Shown here: piece by piece, positions 14,687-19,705 of the stretch
How the letters are laid out: each line of letters starts with the position of its first letter
Numbering within the stretch: position 1 is the first letter of the stretch
NCBI GenBank assembly: GCA_016742295.1
Contig: JACVCA010000006.1
Location: forward strand, 1 to 19,705
DNA: 19,705 nt
Reading direction: 5' to 3'
Origin: Alphaproteobacteria bacterium
GTDB taxonomy: Bacteria; Pseudomonadota; Alphaproteobacteria; JAGOMX01
Notes under the pieces: generated by a model
What the model was told of the DNA's origin: nothing
Seen by the model: the letters and a program-made list of their open reading frames with translations, nothing else
Databases searched by the model: none
Made by a program: the position numbers and the translations under genes

Positions 14687-15940
14687 ATGAAATTATCTAA
14701 ATACAATAGAGAGGAACTCTTAAAAAGGAAGTGTAACATTTCTTTAGAAGAAAAGCTTATTGAGCTTGAAACAGCAAATAAAAAATTAAAAGAGCAACTA
14801 AAATTACTCAAAGAAGAAAAAATCTTTTATGAGGATTTTTATGAAAACGCTCCTGATATGTTTCTCTCTATTAATACCCCTATTCGTAATATTTTAAAGT
14901 GTAATCAGACTCTTATTGACAAGCTTGGGTATACCCAGGAAGAATTGCTTAAGATGAAGGTTACAGACTTATATCATCCTGACTGCATAGAGAAATCTCA
15001 TGCTTTAAGAAAGGAATTTATCGAAAATGGCTTCTATACAAATGCTGAGCTGCAACTCAGAAAAAAGAATGGAGAGAAGCTTTATATTGTAAGTAGTGCT
15101 ACAGGGATACGAAATAAAGAGGGACAAATTATTAAGAGCCGGGTAGCTTGGAGAGATATTACTAGCCTTGTTGAAGCGCGACGAATTGCTCGTGAAAGAG
15201 AAATAGAATTATATAATGCCAATCGTTCTCTTAATAAGGCTAACTCTGCCCTTAGAAACATCAATAAAGACTTAAAATCTTTAATGTATATAGCTTCTCA
15301 TGATTTAAAATCTCCTTTACGAACAATTTATAGTTTTTGCCAACTTATTGGCCAAGAGCCAGGGGATACTCTTTCTCATCCTTCTCAAATGATGCTTGAA
15401 CAAGTACGAAAAAAAGCCAAGTATATGGACAAGTTTATCAAAGATATTTTGCAATATTATCAAGCTGGTTTAAAAACTCCTCATTTGGAAACAGTCGTAA
15501 TAGAAGATCTGCTTCATGAGATTATCGAAATGCTTGATTGGCCCAAGGGGTGCATTTTTGAGTTCAAAAGTAAAGTGGTTACTCTGATTACTGCACGGGC
15601 TCCTTTATATCAAATCTTTCATAATCTGATTAGTAATGCTATTTATCATCATAATAATCCTTCTACTGCAATCATTTCAGTTATATGTGAAAGCAGGCCT
15701 CTTTATCTAGAGTTTGCTGTAAAAGATAACGGTCCAGGGATTCCTCGAAAGTATCATAAAAAAATATTTCAACCCTTTCAGAAGTTAGGGTTTAAAACGA
15801 GGTATGAAGGCAGTGGTATAGGACTTTCTCTAGTTAAAAAGCTTGTGGAAAGCCATGGCGGGACTATTAATGTAGAATCAGCAGTAGGAAAAAGTACAAC
15901 CTTTAAATTTACCTGGCCTTATCAACCATTTATTAAGTAA
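14687..15940 (+). CDS. Soluble PAS-domain sensor histidine kinase
   Basis: Cytoplasmic two-component sensor kinase of 417 residues without membrane segments. Order: N-terminal coiled coil (about 18-46, Glu/Lys/Leu-rich); PAS domain with PAC end (about 47-160), including NAPDMFLSI, GYTQEELL and RKKNGEKLYI; second coiled coil (160-198); HisKA with ASHDLKSPL (H205 phosphoacceptor); HATPase with N-box HNLISNAIYHH (N317), G1 DNGPGIP (347-353), F-box IFQPFQKL and G2 GSGIGLSLV (375-383). All catalytic boxes are intact, and the F-box/G2 spacing fits the phytochrome-like kinase subgroup. GGAT about 7 bases before the ATG, or AAGGG immediately before it, serves as ribosome site. No response regulator gene is adjacent, so the partner is elsewhere. 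The signal sensed is unknown. Confidence 0.93.
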   Translation: MKLSKYNREELLKRKCNISLEEKLIELETANKKLKEQLKLLKEEKIFYEDFYENAPDMFLSINTPIRNILKCNQTLIDKLGYTQEELLKMKVTDLYHPDCIEKSHALRKEFIENGFYTNAELQLRKKNGEKLYIVSSATGIRNKEGQIIKSRVAWRDITSLVEARRIAREREIELYNANRSLNKANSALRNINKDLKSLMYIASHDLKSPLRTIYSFCQLIGQEPGDTLSHPSQMMLEQVRKKAKYMDKFIKDILQYYQAGLKTPHLETVVIEDLLHEIIEMLDWPKGCIFEFKSKVVTLITARAPLYQIFHNLISNAIYHHNNPSTAIISVICESRPLYLEFAVKDNGPGIPRKYHKKIFQPFQKLGFKTRYEGSGIGLSLVKKLVESHGGTINVESAVGKSTTFKFTWPYQPFIK

Positions 15941-15965
15941 AATTTGATTATTAACCTGGAGACAT

Positions 15966-16001
15966 CTAAATCCCTACCGACAATTGCCGGTAGGGATTTA
16001 G
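15966..16001 (+). terminator. Strong hairpin between convergent genes, probably a shared terminator
   Basis: Perfect 14-base-pair stem, CTAAATCCCTACCG (15966-15979) with CGGTAGGGATTTAG (15988-16001), loop of 8. It lies 25 bases after the kinase stop and 35 bases after the stop of the opposing outer-membrane protein gene. The run ATTTAGTTTAAG on the plus side is the better U-rich tail, but the stem would act on both strands. Confidence 0.6.
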
Positions 16002-16036
16002 TTTAAGTTAGCTCAAAGAAGACAGCTTCAAGCTTG

Positions 16037-16759
16037 CTAGATTCGGTAACTTAGACGAACTTGTATTGTATTAGTTTGAGGTTTAATTTTATAACGAAGA
16101 TCCTTAACATATGGATGAGGGGTAGAGGCATTGAAATGGGTAGGATTAAACGTTTCATAGCTACAGTGAGTGCCCTCAAACCCAAGCACAACTTTTTCAT
16201 TAAATGGTATATCTACCCCAATACCTACAAGCCACCCTGGTAAATATTTCTTAGTTTTTGCGTAAGGGTTAGGTCTTACCCCTACATTTATTACTGATGT
16301 ATGTTCCCAATGTCCCAGCATAAATCCTGCTTTTATATAAGGCATAGATTTAGCTACGAGGGCCCCCACACGCACAGCAGCACCAAAGGAATGCTTATGT
16401 GCCAACTTTCTTACGCCTCCACTAATAGTATCTAGAATCGTACGAGCTTCTTTAGTTTTCGTATTCGAGAGCGTTGCAAGAGCTTCCATACCTAAGTAAA
16501 TACGAAGGTCTCTCCCATGGAAACAACCAACTCCTGTATGAAGCCCCCCATTTATCCCATGACCTGAGAGCTTTACATTATTTCCTCCTCCATATTCCTC
16601 AGCTCCAGAAATGAGAGATTTGGTATCTGTAGTCATATAACCAATATGACCTCCAATATAAGCATTATTAAGATTGGATTTTTCAGCTTTGACTTCTTGC
16701 AAACTTAAAAAAGTAGAGGTCGAAATTAACAAGAATTGAATTATAGAACTTTTTTTCAT
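16037..16759 (-). CDS. Outer-membrane beta-barrel surface protein
   Basis: 240 residues with a signal peptide (about 1-25, ending VKA). The mature protein starts with AYIGGHIGY, a typical first strand of small porin-like or OmpA-type eight-stranded barrels. Alternating hydrophobic strands with Gly and aromatic residues continue: IYLGMEALATL, FGAAVRVGALV, PYIKAGFMLGHWE, LPGWLVGIGVDIPF, VVLGFEGTHCSYE, NTIQVRLSYRI. The C-terminal strand ends SYRI instead of the commoner final Phe/Tyr. Two cysteines (80, 199) are unusual for a barrel. AAAGGA about 10 bases before the ATG. It lies 51 bases downstream of the coiled-coil protein gene, so they may be co-transcribed. Function unknown; surface antigens of this kind in intracellular alphaproteobacteria often contact the host (family knowledge). 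Confidence 0.8.
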   Translation of the reverse strand: MKKSSIIQFLLISTSTFLSLQEVKAEKSNLNNAYIGGHIGYMTTDTKSLISGAEEYGGGNNVKLSGHGINGGLHTGVGCFHGRDLRIYLGMEALATLSNTKTKEARTILDTISGGVRKLAHKHSFGAAVRVGALVAKSMPYIKAGFMLGHWEHTSVINVGVRPNPYAKTKKYLPGWLVGIGVDIPFNEKVVLGFEGTHCSYETFNPTHFNASTPHPYVKDLRYKIKPQTNTIQVRLSYRI

Positions 16760-16810
16760 TAAACTAATTTCCTTTCATTATTTTTTTATAAAGCAAAATT
16801 TCAAATATAC

Positions 16811-17923
16811 CTATTTTAGATTACTTAGTTCATTTAAATTTATTCCTTGATTTGCTATAATTAAAGCAAGTAAATCATCTTTTTGAGACCGATTCATTTT
16901 GCTCACTATCTGCTTAGTTGTATAACTTCTCTTTTTATTCAATTTAGCTTCCTTAATCATTGATGAAAGCTCATGCTCTAAGAGTGTTTTTACATTAATA
17001 GAAGGGGCGTGAGTTACTTCGGGCACTATTGCTGGAGGATTAAAAGCATCAGCAAGTTGTCCTCGCTTCTTAAAGGTTTTCTTCAATCTATTAAGTTCCC
17101 CGCTGACTACTCTTAAAGTACCCCGAACTTCATCTTCAGGAATCTTTTCGGCTTGCGCTTGAAGGATTTGCATATCATCCTTTAAAGATTGTAAAGTTTC
17201 TATTATATCTTCTTCCTTTTTTGGAGTCTCTTTTGCAGTTGAAGTCGAAGTAGCAGGGGAAGCTTTTTGACTTGGACCTCTTACGGATTGAATAAGTGCA
17301 AAGCTATCTTGAAAGGTCTTAAGACTACTTAATGTAGTCTGATCTGTAGTAGCACTTTGAGCTTCCTTGGTCAAATCCCCTACGGCTTTACTGACATTTT
17401 GTGCTGCCTTTAAAAGCATCTGAAAATTTGTGGGACCACTCACGGAGGCGCCTCTTAAGGTACCAAAAGGCTTTTTAACCTGTTCGTCAAATAAGTGTAA
17501 AAGTTGTAGAGAAGCAGTACTAGATAGACCCGCTTGTTCTGGCATTTTTTGAGGTGTTTCTTTCTTTTGAGAAGTAGAAGGCCCAACTTGCGGGCCTAAT
17601 TCGCGCCTTAGAGTCCCTTCAAACAAATCAAGTTTCTTTCCAATTGCTTCTAAATTTTTCTGCTCTTCTTCCATAGCTTTCACGAGCTCTGCAGAAATTG
17701 CTTGGTTTTCTCTTACAACCTCATGACAGTGTTGTATCTCTTCAAAAACACGTTTACGGCCATATTTCCACGCCATATAATCTCCCATATCAACGTGTGG
17801 AGTTGCATTTACCCCATAAGATGTAAGTAAAAATAAACTACTGAGGCTCATGAGGAAAAAAGTCTTATATTGGGGGAAAAATCGCACTTTCATGTTTGGT
17901 ATAACTTGACTAAGTAAATACAT
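16811..17923 (-). CDS. Exported coiled-coil protein of unknown function
   Basis: 370 residues, family not recognised. A long basic n-region precedes a hydrophobic signal segment (about 21-37) with a likely cut at VNA (40). A strong AAGGAG five bases before the ATG at 17923 fixes the start, although Met11 would give a more ordinary signal peptide. Predicted helical or coiled-coil stretches: 55-110 (Glu/Lys heptads), 165-215 and 235-290 (IIETLQSLKDDMQILQAQAEK). These are separated by Pro/Ser/Thr/Lys-rich linkers at about 112-135 and 215-238. A compact basic end (310-370) contains KKRSYTTKQIVSKMNRSQKDDLL. A well-formed promoter precedes it. With the barrel gene downstream it forms a possible two-gene unit. 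It could be periplasmic, surface-bound or secreted; none is shown. Confidence 0.8.
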   Translation of the reverse strand: MYLLSQVIPNMKVRFFPQYKTFFLMSLSSLFLLTSYGVNATPHVDMGDYMAWKYGRKRVFEEIQHCHEVVRENQAISAELVKAMEEEQKNLEAIGKKLDLFEGTLRRELGPQVGPSTSQKKETPQKMPEQAGLSSTASLQLLHLFDEQVKKPFGTLRGASVSGPTNFQMLLKAAQNVSKAVGDLTKEAQSATTDQTTLSSLKTFQDSFALIQSVRGPSQKASPATSTSTAKETPKKEEDIIETLQSLKDDMQILQAQAEKIPEDEVRGTLRVVSGELNRLKKTFKKRGQLADAFNPPAIVPEVTHAPSINVKTLLEHELSSMIKEAKLNKKRSYTTKQIVSKMNRSQKDDLLALIIANQGINLNELSNLK

Positions 17924-17979
17924 AAAGTCTCCTTTTGTAAATTTAAAACTACTCTAGACAATAACTACTGGACATGATG

Positions 17980-18008
17980 AATATAAGAAAATATTAAAGT
18001 GTTGTAAA
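17980..18008 (-). promoter_or_regulatory. Promoter of the coiled-coil/outer-membrane protein genes
   Basis: On the minus strand TTTACA (18008-18003), a 17-base spacer and TATATT (17985-17980): five of six matches in each box with ideal spacing. Leader about 50 bases. The best-formed promoter of the accessory stretch. Confidence 0.6.
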
Positions 18009-18065
18009 GCCATATTGGTAATTATAATTTTAACACCCTCAACCCATTGAAAGCTATTGAAAAAT

Positions 18066-18126
18066 AGGATTTTGAGCCTTAATTTTGCTATCATAGCCCC
18101 TCTCGCTCCTGAGATCTGAAAATCCT
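18066..18126. other. Long-range inverted repeat downstream of rlmB
   Basis: AGGATTTT (18066-18073) pairs perfectly with AAAATCCT (18119-18126); one G-G mismatch inwards, AG and CT pair as well. Within it GCTA-TGA-TAGC forms a small inner hairpin on the minus strand. On the minus strand the outer stem is followed by ATTTTTC and on the plus strand by TTTTG. It may be a branched terminator for rlmB or a structured RNA element. Confidence 0.35.
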
Positions 18127-18179
18127 TTTGTACCTTCATGTCACGTACTCAACCACATAGCGTACATGTATTCAAAGCC

Positions 18180-18947
18180 TCACGTTCTGCGAGCAAATTC
18201 ATATAAACTGATGGCTGCAGCATTGGAAACGTTCAAGGTTGGAAATTGTGGCGATGTCGGCAAAGAAGCGAGTATATCACAATTCTCGCGCGTAAGTCTG
18301 CGCATGCCTTTATCTTCACTGCCCAGGACAATAGCAAGGCGTCCACCAACCTTCACTTCTGAAAGGTTTTGAATCCCTCTTTCATCTAGACCTACAAGCC
18401 AAAAACCCTCTTCTTTTAACATTTGAAGTGCCCGTGCAAGATTTGTGACATTGATTAATGGAACATGTTCCAGAGCACCGCTAGCAACTTTGGCGATGAT
18501 GGGATTAGAGAGGTTGGGTGTATGATCATCAGGCTGAATGACAGCAAAGGCTCCAAACGCGGCAGCTGACTGTCTGATAGAGCCAACATAATGGGGGTCA
18601 CTAATTTGATCAAGGACCACAATCAATGCTTGATCAGGAAGATGGGTCAGCTTGTCCTCGAGATGAACCCGCGCCAGAGGGTCGGCTTGTAAAACAATTC
18701 CTTGATGGGTGGCGCTATCACCTCCTTTTGAATCTAAGGTTTGAATATCAGTAATTTCAATTCTAAGTTCGGGATGTGAGGCAAGAAGCCCTTCATGTTT
18801 TAGCTTCTCATGAACTTCTGGGATTACCCACAGGTGATGGCATCGGCGTTCAGAATTTGATAAGGCAGCCTTAACCGCATGAAGGCCAAACACATAAGGT
18901 ATTTTTTTAGAGGGAGGATGTTTCAAGTTTTTGGATTTTTTAATCAT
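18180..18947 (-). CDS. rlmB: 23S rRNA Gm2251 methyltransferase-type SpoU protein, atypical motif 1
   Basis: SpoU/TrmH-family (SPOUT) 2'-O-methyltransferase; by whole-length layout the best match is RlmB, which methylates G2251 of 23S rRNA. There is an N-terminal L30e-like substrate domain (about 17-90, FGLHAVKAAL), then the knotted domain. Motif 2 IVLGSEDKGMRRL (206-218, E211) and motif 3 LNVSNAAAISLYE (238-250, N239, S241, N242) are normal. Motif 1 is not: the family pattern is DPHNxGxxxRxA, but here the codons clearly read DPHYVGSIRQSA (117-128), so Asn is Tyr120 and the Arg position is Gln126, with an Arg one residue earlier (125). Activity may be altered or lost. The start at 18947 has no good ribosome site. 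Family is certain, exact substrate less so. Confidence 0.85.
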   Translation of the reverse strand: MIKKSKNLKHPPSKKIPYVFGLHAVKAALSNSERRCHHLWVIPEVHEKLKHEGLLASHPELRIEITDIQTLDSKGGDSATHQGIVLQADPLARVHLEDKLTHLPDQALIVVLDQISDPHYVGSIRQSAAAFGAFAVIQPDDHTPNLSNPIIAKVASGALEHVPLINVTNLARALQMLKEEGFWLVGLDERGIQNLSEVKVGGRLAIVLGSEDKGMRRLTRENCDILASLPTSPQFPTLNVSNAAAISLYEFARRT

Positions 18948-19162
18948 GGAAATATGGGGCTCGTTTGGTCTTTAATTGCTAGTATACATATAGAGGAAAT
19001 AACAAAAGAACTGCAATGTTATTAGATTAAGTGAAAGCAACATATACAGAGATTTGTATTCCAGCAAGCCTTTACTCCTCTTTGTCTCTTCTTACTGTGA
19101 GGAAGAACTAGAAGATACAAGATACAGCGATAAATTCACTAAGGAAGTTTGTCTTTTGTATG

Positions 19163-19196
19163 TTCCTTGATCTATCCTCCTTTGTGGAGATGACAG
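19163..19196 (-). repeat. Decayed palindromic intergenic repeat
   Basis: Read on the minus strand, CTGTCATCTCCACAAAGGAG then GATAGATCAAGGAA resembles the widespread bacterial intergenic element of the form TGTCATTCCC-GCGAA-GCGGGAATCCA, in which two arms around CGCGAA pair. Here the arms are partly mismatched. Recognition is from memory of the motif, so tentative. Confidence 0.35.
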
Positions 19197-19307
19197 GCAG
19201 AAGAAAGAGAGAATAGCGGAAATAGACGATGACAAAAGGTCAAAGTAGACTTAGGCTTTCTAGATTATTTTTTTTAACAGTTATCTTGAAGCATATGCGA
19301 TTTCACA

Positions 19308-19336
19308 TTGACAATTAGCTGATCTTGAAATATCTC
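19308..19336 (+). promoter_or_regulatory. Promoter of tRNA-Tyr/tRNA-Gly/tuf
   Basis: TTGACA (19308-19313), a 17-base spacer and TATCTC (19331-19336), 23 bases upstream of the tRNA-Tyr gene. The -35 is perfect, the -10 matches only in its first half. Confidence 0.5.
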
Positions 19337-19359
19337 ACTAAATGAGTAAGTTCTTGTCA

Positions 19360-19445
19360 GGAGGGGTGGCCGAGCGGTTAATGGCAGCAGACTGTAAATC
19401 TGCCGACTTATGTCTACGTAGGTTCAAATCCTGCCCCCTCCACCA
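19360..19445 (+). tRNA. tRNA-Tyr (anticodon GTA)
   Basis: Class II tRNA of 86 bases with a long variable arm. The acceptor stem GGAGGGG (19360-19366) pairs with CCCCTCC (19435-19441), A is the discriminator and CCA (19443-19445) is encoded. Anticodon stem GCAGA/TCTGC encloses the loop CTGTAAA with GTA at 19394-19396. GGTTCAAATCC is the T arm. It reads the Tyr codons UAU and UAC. Confidence 0.97.
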
Positions 19446-19452
19446 AAAAAAT

Positions 19453-19526
19453 GCGGGTGTAGCTCAATGGTAGAGCCCCAGCCTTCCAAGCTGGTCACGT
19501 GGGTTCGATTCCCATCACCCGCTCCA
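19453..19526 (+). tRNA. tRNA-Gly (anticodon TCC)
   Basis: 74 bases including encoded CCA. Acceptor GCGGGTG pairs with CACCCGC, discriminator T. Anticodon stem CCAGC/GCTGG around CTTCCAA places TCC at 19485-19487. T arm GGGTTCGATTCCC. It reads GGA and GGG. Only 7 bases separate it from tRNA-Tyr, so both come from one transcript with tuf. Confidence 0.97.
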
Positions 19527-19597
19527 ATTACGTTAAGTCGTATAAGTGAAGTTAGAGGAATGAAGTAAGTTTATAAGTTGAATGGAAGAGGTAGAAG

Positions 19598-19705
19598 ATG
19601 TCGAAGGCGAAATTTGAGCGAACAAAGCCGCATTGTAATATAGGAACGATAGGCCACGTGGACCATGGTAAGACGACGCTGACAGCGGCGATTACGTATG
19701 TGTTA
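19598..19705 (+). CDS. tuf: Elongation factor Tu (5' part, cut by window end)
   Basis: The first 36 codons of EF-Tu, which brings aminoacyl-tRNA to the ribosome. MSKAKFERTKPHCNIGTIGH leads into the G1 P-loop GHVDHGKTTLTAA. GAGG about 6 bases before the ATG is the ribosome site. The order tRNA-Tyr, tRNA-Gly, tuf is the same as in E. coli tufB and many other bacteria; tRNA-Trp, secE and nusG would be expected next, outside the window. Confidence 0.97.
   Translation, partial: MSKAKFERTKPHCNIGTIGHVDHGKTTLTAAITYVL

Larger units (their letters stand above)
18948..19359. other. Gene-free stretch upstream of the tRNA block
   Basis: About 410 bases with no convincing gene. It contains a TATACT (-10 candidate for rlmB, minus strand, 18986-18981; -35 poor), a decayed palindromic repeat near 19163-19196 and the tRNA promoter at its right end. 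A partial hairpin occurs at about 19088-19109 (TTCTTCTT with GAGGAAGAA, imperfect). Confidence 0.5.

Noticed and set aside
17954..18139. 61-codon minus-strand frame between rlmB and the coiled-coil gene
   Set aside because: It covers the promoter and part of the inverted repeat, has no ribosome site and no recognisable family.

Overview
The window reads as chromosomal DNA of an AT-rich alphaproteobacterium, probably an intracellular or host-associated member of the Holosporales/Rickettsiales side of the class. The grounds are an EipB-family (DUF1849) periplasmic protein, which is an alphaproteobacterial family; the gene orders pepA-holC-ndk and plsY-dprA-topA-rnr; a cysteine-free L33; a tRNA-Tyr/tRNA-Gly/tuf block; low-GC intergenic DNA; and several short exported proteins of unknown function. 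The lineage is inferred from gene content and was not tested phylogenetically.

Layout. (1) 1-2.5 kb, minus strand: pepA (leucyl aminopeptidase), holC (DNA polymerase III chi) and ndk, tightly packed and transcribed in that order from a candidate promoter near 2.47 kb. (2) 2.56-3.6 kb, plus strand: eipB-like gene, then rpmG with its own good promoter overlapping the eipB stop codon. (3) 3.7-10.2 kb, minus strand: plsY, dprA, topA and rnr, overlapping or separated by only a few bases, so probably one operon covering phospholipid synthesis, ssDNA handling/recombination, supercoiling and RNA decay. (4) 10.2-18.1 kb: an accessory-looking stretch. It holds an AAA ATPase/DUF4143 protein, an exported three-repeat FG-GAP protein, two very small exported proteins, a soluble PAS-histidine kinase without an adjacent response regulator, an outer-membrane beta-barrel and a long exported coiled-coil protein. 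Intergenic spaces here are larger, several promoters and terminator hairpins can be recognised, and most products are exported or signalling proteins. (5) 18.2-19.7 kb: rlmB-type SpoU methyltransferase (minus), then tRNA-Tyr, tRNA-Gly and the first 36 codons of tuf (plus), the start of the translation gene block.

The housekeeping blocks look ordinary. The exceptions are the RlmB homologue, whose SpoU motif 1 lacks the usual Asn and has its Arg out of register, and PlsY, which has an extra N-terminal membrane segment. The accessory stretch is the part most likely to hold undescribed biology: a set of cell-surface and secreted proteins that may serve host interaction. I saw no CRISPR array, no intact insertion sequence, no prophage and no recognisable defence or biosynthetic cluster.
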